A stretch of DNA of 64,000 nucleotides from Fasciola hepatica. Its lineage: Eukaryota; Platyhelminthes; Trematoda; Plagiorchiida; Fasciolidae. Below the pieces are notes generated by a model. The model was not told where the DNA came from. It saw only the letters and a list, made by a program, of their open reading frames with translations, and did not search any database. Position 1 is the stretch's first letter. Each line of letters opens with the position of its first letter. A program made the translations under genes and the position numbers. Below, one piece after another: positions 47,801-59,908 of the stretch. The DNA lies in contig CANUEZ040000168.1 of the NCBI GenBank assembly GCA_948099385.1, positions 5,433,001 to 5,497,000 on the forward strand, in the 5' to 3' direction.

Positions 47801-50780
47801 TTCAGACCGAAAATCTGCCCTCTTCATCTCAGAAAATCGGTATCCCATGATTCCAAACTACTTCCATTGACTTTGAGGCTTGCTTTTGGTTCTAGGTTTT
47901 CTTGTTTGTGGTATAAAGAACAGCTTTGTTTAAGCTTTAAATAATCTCCGGAATTTTGCTGACGGTTTCGAACTATATCACTGCTTTATCAACGAAGCCT
48001 ACAAAGCCCCTTTTTGCGCTCATGTACTTTCATATTTGCGATGTATGCGACTAATTTATCTTCTTAAGATGATATAAAGGCTCAGATTCCCTGCGAAATA
48101 AATCGGTACTCTGATAAAATTCGCTGAAGTACAAATCCAAACCTCGTTCTATTTTTCAGAAGTTTAAGGCAGACTGTTTGAAAGTTTGATCTTCTACTTT
48201 GCACACTTATCACATGACTGCGGTAGTGAGAAATTTTTACGTTGACCAAAACATCTTTTGGCTTGTTGAGAAAACAAATGCACCTTTTGGCGAACCATGT
48301 TAGAGACTACCATCAGTAAATTTCCGAAAGAAACCAACGTTGAGGGCCCATAATATGACAAAATATGTCATTCTGTATTATTTTCCGTGCATAACGAAAA
48401 ATGATTAACGCCGCCGAGAACCAAGTTACTTTCGCGTTCTAGAAGACTAGATTTTCCTCCAACTTTTCAGTCTTTTCCAATTGCTTTAATTTACTATGTT
48501 AGAATGCTATACCATTGGATGCAGGGATCACTGCCGACTAGAGGCTACCAGTCGGGGTAACCAGTGGCGGAAGCGGGGTTCGGACCCGGAACAGAAGGGT
48601 TGGAAGCTCACGACGATGACCCTTTGACGACCGCCGGTCTCAGTATCTGTATCCCCAAAGCATTTATTTATTCACTAAAAATTCAGCCGTACAGTCCATT
48701 GAAGCAGACGGATAAGAGTAAATGTTTGAGTTATTCAGTCTATCAAAAGGGAACAACGTGACTTTCTCGATCGGCATAAAAGCTGTAGATGTTTCTCAAT
48801 CACTTGATCATTGTACGAACCTCAAGATGACTTTTTCGGTTCATTACGTTACATCTTTAAAAAGTTGGCTGAGGGAAAGTCTTGCTGGTTGCGACTTTGC
48901 CGTCCACTCAGTCACACATGCATACAAAATGGAAGTACAATTCGTAAACACGTTTACTCAGCGCCACACACGTGGAAAAGTAACATTCAATGAATTTCGC
49001 TTGCAATAAATCTACTAGAATTGACACCTTGAACAAATATCTCCACGGCTGACTCACTTGTTAAACACGAAATGAAGTCCATCATGTAGTTCAATCAGTC
49101 CAATCGGGTTTAACAGTCTCTTGGAAACCGCGAAACTGGTCAATTTTCACGCTCAACTTATTTATACAAAAAACGTTGTAAAAAGTTTGATTTTTCAGGG
49201 GACTGGAATAGGTTAAAGAACTCTATGTACTTGTTTCTCATAGCTCAAGTTCTAAAAGTTCCTAGTCTGTGTTTAATCATGAAGATCAAATAACTGGATT
49301 TCCATAATCCGAGAAATTTCATGTTGCCTGTCTCAAGAGTAAAACAAACTCAATCAGTCATCTTTATCCAATCTGTTATGAAATACGATCAGGTGACTGG
49401 TTTCCTATCCAAAGTTTCGAACCTGGCTGGTAAACGCGGCTGTAAATGGAATCTTTTAATTGTTTCGTGTTATGCGCTTTGTACTCATAAACGTCGCTAT
49501 GATGATCAATGCCCCGTAACCATGTTCCCATTAGTAATAACATCATCACTTGAGCATTTGATTGCGCATCTTTCCTAAGCTATCAGCTTTTGCAGTTGGC
49601 TGCTGATAAGTGCACAACAAGGTATGATGTAGCTGAACCCTCGTTCCGGCCCACAATAAGGCTGGACGCAAATCTGATAGGAAAAACTACAAGTATCTCA
49701 GCTCAACAACTGTGACTCGATCTTGAAATTCCGTTTCTGGGATTCCCCAAAGTGATTATCACGTGTCGATTATGAGTGCCACTGCTTGTGAACATAAGTC
49801 ATTTTTTTACGCATCAATCAATATGGGTTATTTTCACATACGAACACCAGTAAAAGTGCTTTTTATGCAATAAAAGCCACGTTCAAATGGGGCGAGAAGG
49901 AACCCAGACAAAAACCTTGTAGTATTTTGTCTACTAAAGTACATGCACGAGATAATGTGTGAAATGATAACTGAACACCAACCATGAACACGTCTTGTGG
50001 TGCACAAATTCCCGTAACACTCTCAATACCAGTCGGAACAACTATCACACACGTCTCCCTAACTGCTCCTTTATGATTATTTTCTGTTTTCGCTAGATTA
50101 ATTTGGTTATCGCGGTCTTTTATTGCGATGTTGTCTTTGTGAAAACGTCCGAGGCAATTTAAGTTATCGACTAAAGAAGTACGCTGTCAATCCACATATC
50201 TCCTAACATCTAATGACATGAAAGTAACTCAAAGTCTTCACTTAAATAAACAAAAAAGCCGGATAGCAGGCAGAACGTAATAGCACAATGCAGGATTATA
50301 TGACAGTTCCCAACAGTGAGTGAAACAACGTGCGTTCTCCGTTCAACAAGCCTCTGAACCTGACTTATTTATTTATGGCTCGCGTCTTCCGAAATACACG
50401 TGCTATTTTCCAGGAAAAATGGCTGAGTGCTGACGCAAATGAATCTGTAGTCGAAATCGAAAATTAACTATGCTTTCGTATGGATGGACAGAACTGCACG
50501 AAGAAACTAGGTGGAGGCTTTGTAAAGTATGTCAATTCCAAGCGGTGCTGTAAGCCCAGTGTCATTTTTTCCCACTGCTCTAACGGGATTGACTGTGAAC
50601 CTGTCTCACGTCACAGTAGATTTTCTCGTCTGGCCATTTCTTTATCGCTGATGCTTGCAATACACCACAGAGCTCACAAAATCTACATAACTCTTTCGAT
50701 GATCCCTCGATATTTTTCCGCGTGCCACTAGTTAAGGCCAATATCCATATTATGGTAGAAGACTAGAATCATGTGTCTAC
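44810..50780. other. Non-coding stretch with a few splice-flanked fragments and tRNA-like patches
   Basis: No identified gene. At 45783-45837 and 45904-45981 two short segments with good acceptors, the first with a CAAG|GTAACA donor, are phase-compatible with each other but encode nothing I recognise. A B-box-like GGTTCGAGTCC occurs at 47668-47678 without a convincing A box. The tRNA-like patch at 48577-48635 is listed separately. Plus-strand 50480-50731 is open and may already belong to the CR1-like LINE downstream. Confidence 0.4.
48577..48635 (-). repeat. tRNA-like patch on the minus strand (possible SINE head)
   Basis: Read on the minus strand, GGCGGTCGTC (48635-48626) resembles an A box and GGGTCCGAACC (48587-48577) a B box. 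The region 48525-48660 is clearly GC-richer than its surroundings. It contains GACTAGAGGCTACCAGTC, with 6-bp arms complementary around 48537-48554. No canonical tRNA fold could be built. A tRNA-derived SINE fits better than a gene. Confidence 0.4.
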
Positions 50781-52900
50781 TCACACGCACTCATCTTTTG
50801 ATCTCTTTCATATCCATCTTACCCCGACCCGCGGTGACTTTCCACGGGATAGTATCTTGACCGGTCATCCAGAACTCTTTGACTTCAGACTTGATGAGCC
50901 TCGTAGTACCTGTGACCATAGTATTTTACATCGTGGTCCGAAAACATACTAGAAATACGGTCTTTTATCCTACACAAATTTAACAGATACGTTTTTATCA
51001 TCGGCAATCATCGAGAGGAAACTTTTTCTTATAAACTCTTCGTTTCTCGCCATTTTCCAGCTATAAAGCAGTTTCAGCCATTCCCATTCCTTGTATTGTA
51101 CAACCCAAATTATAGATCACATCCTTAACATTTCTGCCCAGCGAAATGGTTTACTCCCATTTGGAAAGTGTGGTCTCACCCTTCCTAAACCGGGTATGTA
51201 GGACGAAGGATTTAGCTTACAAAAAGTAGAACACATCTAAGGTCCATGGACTATCAAAGGAAACCTAGTTTCAAGGTTATATCTTCTATTAACGGTTTCT
51301 GCACTGTTGAAACATTAAGAACATAAACGGCATGAGATAAATCTACTTTGTGCTTAGAAGAAAAGACTCCCGTCGAACGACAAGGTGGTTTACCATCAGA
51401 ATTCTCGATTCGTTACTTTTTACTCGAAGGAAGCACTCCCAATTTTTGAAGCACTCAAACCATTTGGAAACTGCGAATTTCTCCAATGGGAAAGTCTTCA
51501 AGCTTATCAAATTTAGGGGGTTAATTCAAGGTTCTGGGCCAGGTGGCCTATCTTTGGGAGCACTCAAGAGTGGTGTTGGATCTCACTCAGACTTATTGAC
51601 TTTTGTTATAAACCACACACTTGAATATTTCTCCATTCCTGACTGTTTGCGTCCCATCACCATCATCTCCATACCAGAAGACTCGAATGATCAGGTGGGA
51701 ATCGAGAAATTACGTCCAACTGAATTTTCCTCGTCCACACCTAAATTAATCGGACGAGTGGTACTTCAGCTTTCTTAAAAAGCAGTCAGAAGTCCCAATG
51801 ACGAACTTCAAACTGCTTATGAACCCCAGCATTCCACTATTGATGCAGTAGCGGGCCTAGTCCACTACTTTGAAAAACCGCTCAAAGATAAGTATAAACC
51901 AAAAAGGTGTCTTCCTATCGGTGTCTGACGGTGTGTTGGAGTTCTTTGTTCTCAAAGAATTGGAATATTTCAGTCCCCTTGATTACTTACTTGACTGGCT
52001 AAAGAACTACGTATTGGAAAGAGTACAATGCGACGAATTCGGAAGAAAAGTTTCCATACATTGTTGAAGCAGAGCCGCTGTTCTCCAAGAAGCTCTTTTT
52101 CACTCATTATAGTTCTTTGTTAATAGTAAAGAACGCTTGGCAACCGAATCAATTTCTGGTTCGACCTGTCTGCCAGTTCGTGACTGAGATGAATTTAAAG
52201 AAAGTACGGTTGTTGAATAATTCTAAATACCAAGAGTGCATTTTTTCATTTTGCAATTGCTTTTTGTCAAAAAAACTACCACCATTAGTTTTTTACCCTT
52301 TTGCAAGAGTAAAGCTTAAGCAGGTACGTCGGTGTACTTATAGAAAATAACTTTCACTGGTCTTTGCGTATGGCCTTTACTGTTCAAAAATTTGTGAACT
52401 GTCACTCCAAATCCGTAAATTACTGTCGTTTAGTGCTCCGTCGTCTGTTATTTTTTTCCTTCCGTTCACCGGTGTATATCTTCTCTATTTCTATTTTGTC
52501 CTCCCGTAATTTTCCCTAATCCAATCAAAAAAGGATTACATTACTCTTCGTAGAGCTCCTTTGTACCACCAGTCTTGGTTCTGTTTTAGCCTCAAGAGAT
52601 CTCATAGAAAATTATGTGATAAGCACATAATTACTTTGAATGCATTAGCCGAAAGGATCATTCTGGACTGTTCACTCCCGTTGTATTGCGACCTCTGTCT
52701 TTGCCAATCCTGTCCTTTGATCGATTCCAAGTTTCGAGTAATTCCTTCAAAAAGATCACTTTGCAAAACTTCCATAGTTCAGTTCCTTGTTGGTGTTATA
52801 AGAACAAGGATAATGTTCCATCTGAGCTGCGAGCCCGCTCTGACATGTCAAACTCTTCTTTTTCATGGCTCAGAAATACTAAAACGGGCTGAAGTCAATG
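50780..52900 (+). mobile_element. Decayed CR1/jockey-type LINE (endonuclease tail and reverse transcriptase)
   Basis: Ordered blocks in the forward frames: an endonuclease C-terminal segment at about 50818-50940 (TRGDFPRDSILTGHPELFDF, then CDHSIL, matching the SDH box region); RT fingers at about 51500-51775 (RGLIQGSGPGGLSLGALKSG, then a PIPK-like ISIPEDSND and KLRPTEF); a palm segment DELQTAYEPQHSTIDAV (about 51800); motif A region decayed; WLKNYVLERVQ and VLQEALF (about 51995-52100); thumb-like CTYRK (about 52335); and C-terminal ALAERIILDCS (about 52645). Stops and at least two frameshifts interrupt it. The family is different from the two RTE-like remnants. The 5' limit may reach 50480. 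Confidence 0.65.
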
Positions 52901-53089
52901 CAGTAATAGCAATGAGTTCAAGTGAGATATGGCAATATATCTGTCCGTTTTCAAACAATAAAATTTATCTGATCGTATTGGACGAAGGGACAGAGAGTGA
53001 GGCCTGGGATGGATGACACAGATGGGTTCCTCACGGCAACTCATCCATATTAGTTATATCCCTACTGAAGTTTATTTAGGATGCGTGAG

Positions 53090-53150
53090 TTGCTTGAAGC
53101 TTCGTAAGCCTAACACGCGTGGGAAAGGACTACGTCACAATTCGACTCCC
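53090..53150 (+). repeat. Weak tRNA-like patch
   Basis: AATTCGACTCCC at 53138-53149 resembles a B box. Upstream GCGTGAGTTGCTTGAAGC (53083-53100) could be a degenerate A box. The spacing is tRNA-like, but no stem closes. It lies shortly after the CR1-like LINE and may be an old SINE. Confidence 0.22.
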
Positions 53151-55696
53151 GCAAGCTTAGTCTTCACTCACACACGATGCTTTTCCTGATCTGTCTCAAA
53201 CGTAAAACAGTTCAGTTCATTAGGATTTTTTCCCGTTTGTGTTATCAACACTTGGTTGTCCACCGAAAATGATGGGAACCCCATGCAGCTGTTATGTCAA
53301 TCACATATCATCATTAGTGCATGGCCATCTAAACACAACCGATAATCCCACCTGACGCAAATCCCTTCCAGCCCAGGCAATTCCTAGACTTAGCCGGGCT
53401 CTTTGGTAACGGATTGTTTTACTTCCACAATACATCGATCGAGAGTATATATATGTATATCACTGTATTTGAACGATAGAGTTCAGTCAATCATACAGTA
53501 TTCGACACGAATAACGGTTTCTCAACGATAGCCCATGTGAACCAGAGGCAGCCAGAAAAATGTACAAAGTCTGAGCAAGCAATCATTTTGATCCGTGTGT
53601 TTGCACTATTCATCCACGGATTTTTCGTAATCTTTTGATTTGTTTTCTAAACCGAAACCATGGGAGTTTTCATCCAATGCATAGAATGCATAATGAATTA
53701 CTTCAAAAGGCCTTACATAAATCGGTCAACCGTATGACAATCAGTAACAGTAAGAACTTCCGGATCAGAATGAAATCGACTAAACGCAAAACCAGATTTC
53801 GCGGCATGTCTCCTCATAAGAAAAACAAGCCATCATCCAAGACGTATCTCTCGGATTTCATGAGAACAGTTTTTGCAATCAGGCACAGGAAACTGAGCAA
53901 AGAGCTACCTGTCCTTTCGATCTAGCAAAGACGAAAACAGGAAGATGTTCGGGGTCGACAAGAGCAAATAGTCCACCGTGTAAAAGATGAGGAAATACAA
54001 AAAAAGAGATAGGAAGTGAACGGACTTTAATTAGGAATAATTCAAACTTGACAAGATTGTGTTTCTTACTTTTACGTGTCAAAATTTTTCCACTTAGTAC
54101 TGAATTATTCTTAAGAAATGTCCTACCAAAATCGAGTGCATATTGCAAATCAGTGATGAGTGACTCTCCATAATCGTGCGGATTTTCCGGATCGCGGGTA
54201 GCAATTTCTGGTACTGAATTGTTGATCCATGGAGTTTAAAAGCCCGTTGAGTTAAACCCAATAGTCTCCATTTGTATAGCTTTCAGTCGAACCTTACCCA
54301 TAAGACTATCTCATAAACGTGTTTTGTTCCCGTTCATGGCTGCCTCAACAAAGTTTTCCGAAATTCCTAACCAACAGACAGTGACAAGGCTATGGAGAAA
54401 TAACCAGTGCAGATTAGTTTTCATCCAGCAACTAACCATGCTCGAAATACCGCAGATACGTCTTCTGGACACATTTTAGCCTCAACTATAATAAAACAAG
54501 AGAAGAAGATGGGTATGCAAGGAAAAGTGTCAGCATTGAATTATTTCCGACACTAAAAGAAATACACAGCCAATAAACTTGATTACTTTCTGCACTTTTT
54601 CTAGTCACTTTAATGTAGAGTACATCGGGATAATTAGGAAATTAATTGTTAGCTTATGCTTCATCACATATGGCACTTTGGACTCCGTTATCCGGGGTGG
54701 ATTTGGTCCATAGAGTTCCCTCTTTAGAAGGGAGAACATGTTCTCTGTACCTGTGAGGCTCGGACTTTTGACTGGCAACCGGATGAACCGGACATTTGAT
54801 TTGCACTTAACCTCAAAAAAATTGAAAGTAACTGATAGGGAAGTTTATCTGTTTAAAACTTGGCTTCGGATGGTAATCCTAGATAACATTGTTTTTCTGA
54901 TTGATATGGGTTTGTTGGATTCCTGGCACTTTCAAACCATAAAAGTGGAGAAGTTCCTACTATTCATGATGAATTTGATCGAGGTTCACCAACGAGGCTG
55001 CCCATATTTCCATCCAACCCAAATTATCAATCTCGGAGGACATAGGACCTCCGCATAGGTCCTCGTACGTTTTGTTGAGGAATGTCTTGTGGTAAAACGA
55101 ATGCTACCGACGACCTCTGGACTCTTTTTCCGGCTCATTGCACGCATAGACTTATCGAGGGATTAGGACAGGGTCTATCGCTACTTCTTCCAGCACTCAC
55201 AATGCGCGCATTATCGTCTTCGTTTCTCAAATATGCCGCGAGTATCATCTCCACAGCGCATATTCGTAAACGTTCTTCTGCGAATTATGAGAGAGATGGT
55301 GCTCTTACGGTAAGTCTATGGAAAGGAAAGTCGAGATTTGCTACTGCGTACAATTAGACTATGATCTTGTATGCTGATATAATGAGAAACTTTAGTTTCA
55401 CTGGCTCTTCGCTTCTGCCCTGAAAAACAATGACAAACTCACTAGGGTGACCTTCACCTTGAAGTTCACTTCGATGCGAACGTTTGATTCCCGATTTTTG
55501 TTCGCCTAATTGTGCATTGTTGAGAAACTATAATCAAACCCACAGAATCTGAACTCTGGATGTCAAATAATTTTGTTTGTCACTTTATCACAGCTGAGGG
55601 GAAATGAATACCAGAGGGATTGAAAGAAAACTATTTCTGACGAGCTCTTTAAATACTTAATGCTCTTAAATGATTTCTGGTAATCCATGTAGTCCA

Positions 55697-55697
<1 letters not shown>
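53150..55697. other. Mostly non-coding stretch before the first (TA)n array of the 55.7-56.4 kb repeat
   Basis: Holds the candidate minus-strand exon at 54070-54213. Plus-strand ORFs at 53635-53925 (very basic, Lys/Arg-rich), 54738-55058 and 55082-55357 were read and not recognised; they have no conserved motif and are probably chance or decayed repeats. No RNA gene seen. Confidence 0.4.
54070..54213 (-). CDS. Candidate internal exon of an unidentified gene
   Basis: The minus strand is open through 144 nt. The acceptor-like AACAATTCAG lies at 54223-54214 and the donor AAAA|GTAAGA at 54069. Incoming and outgoing phases are both 1, so it is a symmetric exon of 48 codons. The peptide (including RDPENPHDYGESLITDLQYA and DFGRTFLKNN) looks like a folded-protein sequence rather than translated AT-rich noise, with ordinary codon variety. 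The acceptor has a weak pyrimidine tract. I cannot name the protein, and no flanking exons were found with confidence. Confidence 0.3.

Positions 55698-55751
<54 letters not shown>
55698..55751. repeat. (TA)27 microsatellite
   Basis: Twenty-seven TA units. Forms the left border of a 618-bp GC-richer segment. Confidence 0.97.
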
Positions 55752-55754
<3 letters not shown>

Positions 55755-56366
55755 GACACCTGTCTTGTTTGGGGCCATATACTAAAACAAAACATGGAAC
55801 AGTCGGGGAGAAACGGGATGAATGTGGTCCGAGTCCATGATTTGTTTATGGGCGCCTTATTACCAGGTTGCCCAAGCGAAAGCAGGTGGTCATCTTAGGG
55901 ATCCATAACCGAAACCTTTAGCTATCCAAAGCTTAACGCGCGAAGGCAGCTGGGCGAAACGTGAGGTCCGTAACCCAGTAGGAGCCGGTGACTGATTACT
56001 CCGTTCGTACGCCCTTCAGATGAGGCCATCCATCCTGGGTGCCCAGTGCTCCTCTCCGCCACAGATGCCGGTGAGCAGAAGGTTGTATGCCCCATACGCC
56101 ATCTATGGTTGGTTTGGAATCAGGGATTAGCCCTTTCCGCTAGATTTATTATTATTCAGCCAACCCGGTGAAGAGTACCAAGCATTTGCTTTCGTCCTCT
56201 CACTTTGGTGAGAACAGCTCCACCTTGAGGAGGCAGTGAGTAGGACTTCCTCGGCAGAGGATGTATTTGACTCACGGTCGCTTGGGAGCATTTAGAGAGG
56301 TGTTCAGGACGAGTAGCCATCTTGGAGGGCAAGACACCTACGCTCTACCATAACGAGGCATTTAGA

Positions 56367-56369
<3 letters not shown>
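55752..56369 (+). repeat. 618-bp interspersed repeat framed by (TA)n arrays
   Basis: Noticeably GC-richer than its flanks, with an abrupt edge at both (TA)n arrays. No long ORF in any frame. It contains GGGCGCCTTATTACCAGGTTG, a GTGAGGTCCGTAACCCAGTA tract, and a run ending in CAAGACACCTACGCTCTACC just before the second array. It resembles untranslated sequence of a retroelement (a 5' or 3' UTR) or a non-autonomous element. Strand is nominal. Confidence 0.55.

Positions 56370-56411
<42 letters not shown>
56370..56411. repeat. (AT)21 microsatellite
   Basis: Twenty-one AT units directly right of the 618-bp segment. Together with the left array it suggests insertion into, or outgrowth of, a TA-rich target. 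Confidence 0.97.
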
Positions 56412-56413
<2 letters not shown>

Positions 56414-59064
56414 TTGTGCAACTTCGCTGTTAAGACAGAGAAATAAAATCTGTCCAAAAATATTCTTCCAGTAAGCCTATAATCAAAGCAAAATTTGTGG
56501 ATGAAGAGTTGGGTCAGAAAGCAATCTTCAAAAGTGGTTGCATTTTTTTAATGGTATTTGTATGATACTGATAATGTTGGATCTTTATCAAAGAGTACAG
56601 CTGTTGGCAGGTTCATCATCGACGACAAGAATCACTAGTAGTGAAAAGTTCCTAGAAAACATTTTTTTAATTGGACCCAATACGATATACTGCTGATTTT
56701 CGACTTCTCAGCTCATGGCCTATTTATCACATCGGAGGCATTTACGGATCGTCTGATAAAAATTATTTGCTACAAAAATAAGAATACCTACATCAGATTA
56801 CATAATATTTTGTAGTTCTACCTTATTATAACACGAGAACATTTAAAGAAGTGAAGTCCAGTCTTGATGAAATGATTTGTCCGTTTACAGTTGACTTTAC
56901 CGTAGAAATTCTCGTGATTAGGCCAAATGATGAAGTCAATTTTTGGTCAAACGTTTAGGTTCCATGTAACGTGTGAGCAAATTTAACTTCTCATACTCAT
57001 TGCCTGTAACTTAAGAATAACGAATACTAGTCAGCTTGTTACTCAACATGATGATCCGTATTGATATTATTTCAATTGATGAAGTAATGTTCGGCTCTAT
57101 CAAAATCGTCGTGTTTGATCGTCTGGTAACGCTTCGCATCTTTTTCTTTCGCGAACAGAAATTTCAATTGTTTTCATGTTCGACAAGAAGAAAATCGCGA
57201 AAACTTAAATTGTTAGTGTGAAAGCATTTTGAAGGTAATTACAAAGGACTCTTTGAACCAGCCCATTAGAGAATATATGCCCATTTCTGTTCCTAAATGG
57301 GAAGTCTCGAGCTTCCATTACAAACACAGTGATGATATCCGATGAATGATAATTTTTACATTTGGCTGTATTTCCATCGACAGATTTTAGTGAAAAATGG
57401 ATTTTGAAAATGCTCAGACATGACTATCTGATCGTCTTTTATTATGCACCTAGTGAATTATCGAGGGGTCTCCCGGTTCTGATGGTGTATTCGTATTAGT
57501 CGAACAATTTGGTCAGATTTCGGGCCCGTAGTCCTGCTGCGTTGCCCTGATTTGTTGTCAGTTTTGCCGAATTTCCATGGCGCTTGTGTCCGTCTGCTAA
57601 TCGAAATCTCAACGAAAACTTTGGTTGCCAGCTTTTGATATTTATTCAAGGTAACATGATAAACACGGCAGAACCGATTGTATTTTTGGATTCATCTGAC
57701 AAATAAATTTTCAAAAGCAGCAGTAGCTGTGATCGAAAATGTTACTTGCTGGGTCAGTTATTCCACTTGTCTAGAAAGAGAAAGAGAATTTTGAGTGAAT
57801 TCTGATTGTTGAGCATAGCTTTCCGCGAGGGAATAATGAGTAGATGAACGAATGCCTCCAAACTAAAAGATGAGTTTAGAAATAATGAGCCTACAGATTC
57901 ATAAGAACAAGGTGAAAATAGAGCCACTATTCAAAATCCATCCAAGCTTTAGACACGTTTTGAAACGGATGAATTGTTTTCTCAAAATGCTTTTGGCCAA
58001 AGCTGAACTGCTCTAAGTGAAAATTGTCCGAGCTACAAACACTAGTTATTGTCATTTCCTTTTCCGGCTGCATGCTTCCAGTTGTATTGACAACACTAAA
58101 AGAATGACGCCTTTCTCTGACTGTCTAACATCAGTAGCAAAATGACGTTTTTGACAGCAGTACTCGTTGCATGTCATAAAGCAAGGTTTTCGAACATAAC
58201 CTGCAATATTCTGCACCCCTGAACACGCTCAACGTCCCTAACCAAAAATTGAAATCCAATTTGAATCTGGTTCACCTGGATGCGCGGTCATAAAATCCCC
58301 AAAATTGACTAGTTTCTTTATGCAGGTCACACAAAACATCAAAAGTCCTCCCAGTTCACAGTTGTCACAGTTAAAGTGTAATCACCCGTTACACATCCGC
58401 TCCTGTTTATGGGAGTTGTATCACCTGAACTGACATGATTTATGTTACTTGGAATTTCCGGGTCCTCGTGTTTAGGACGAGAGGTTGACTGAAACGAATT
58501 AAACTCATGAAATTGTTAGACACAACGAAGTGTCTCAATCTGACTGTGTGACCTTGTCAACTGCGAGACACATCCAGAGTGTCTAAAAAAGTGACTGCTT
58601 ATAAACACGTTTCCAATCAACTCATTTCATCAGATTGCGCTGAAAATTCGTGATCATGATCAGGCAACACGGTATTTGTTATAGTCAGGGACAAAACATT
58701 CCTTGTTTTTACCAAAACAATGAGTAATGCGTGGTTCTGGTGACTGAATTGCATAATCGAATTACCAACTGCTTGTGACATTATGTCTTCTACCCGCACA
58801 AAGTAAAAAATAATCATTAGTTACGCGTCACCTGCCGATTTCAACAGTGCCAGTAACTGAACAATTTGATAAGGCCGAAATACACAATCCGTGACAGACA
58901 CTTTTCCGAGTAATCGATTTCCTGTGATTCAGCGAAGGTAAAAACTTATACTTAACCATTTAATTAGAGACTCCCATTTGTGGAAGCATTTCGAGTACTG
59001 AAAACCGTTAGCCCTGGTGATATTCGGGCAGCCGTGTCCATGCTATTAAACTGTAGGGTAAGGT

Positions 59065-59112
59065 GTGGTCTGACGGCTGAGTTATAAGACCATATGCAAG
59101 GCGTCGGAATCC
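59065..59112 (+). repeat. tRNA-like patch (possible SINE head)
   Basis: GTGGTCTGACGG at 59065-59076 is A-box-like and shares the GTGGTC start with the patch at 26449. GCGTCGGAATCC at 59101-59112 is a degenerate B box. The spacing is slightly short for a tRNA, and no cloverleaf forms. Confidence 0.33.
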
Positions 59113-59860
59113 TAGCACGTGGTATTTTTATCATCTTGATCTTTCGTTTCTGTGCATAAGAGAAGGATATATGATACCTGTTCGATAGGAATAACTAGAT
59201 TGCATTTCTGATTAAAGACCTTGGTCAATTCTTACCTTTCCGCTTTTATTGTATTACTCCCAGGTTTCCTGACTGGATCTGGATTACATCATAAATGCTA
59301 ACTTTTTCATTGCTCGACCACTACGTTGCTGGAAGTAAGACTGCGGAAATAATCATTCCCAACAATGAAAGGAATCATTGAAAACACAGTATTTTTCGGT
59401 TATTTTAGTCTCTTCAATACGTCACACTATGCATGCCTTATCTCAAAGTGGAAATTCCGATCTGATGATGAGACGGAGTTAGGTGAAAAAAGGTCTTCTG
59501 CTTTGCGTGATCCAGATTTATCTGTTAATTAAAGATGGTTGTTAAAGTGCCCAGTAGCCAACTTCAGTCTTATTCAGGATGAGAGATTTGACTAAGGACG
59601 CCCAATTCCATTTCGGACCTGTTTTAACTGCACGAGATTGGATCAAAAAGACCAACACCTACTGGCGACGCTGCTTTAAGCATAACTCATGTCACCAGTT
59701 AGGAATGTCCTATTAAAACCTCGTGAATAGTACGGGACGACTTATTCGCACGCACTGAATTGCTGGCCAAAATTCCAGTCGAGCTGTGAATTTAAACGAA
59801 ACGATTTTTTTTTGCGCCCAACAAAATTTACAACTGTGGTCTTTTTTATAGTCAGCATGT

Positions 59861-59862
<2 letters not shown>

Positions 59863-59907
<45 letters not shown>

Positions 59908-59908
59908 A
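59863..59908. repeat. (TA)n microsatellite with one interruption
   Basis: Twenty-three units, with one A-to-T change at 59894. Gives Tyr-Ile repeats in the minus-strand ORF 59713-60078, which is rejected as a gene. Confidence 0.96.

Noticed and set aside
48564..48761. 65-codon ORF starting in the GC-rich patch
   Set aside because: It overlaps the tRNA-like repeat and its first half is that repeat in translation; no independent evidence of a gene.
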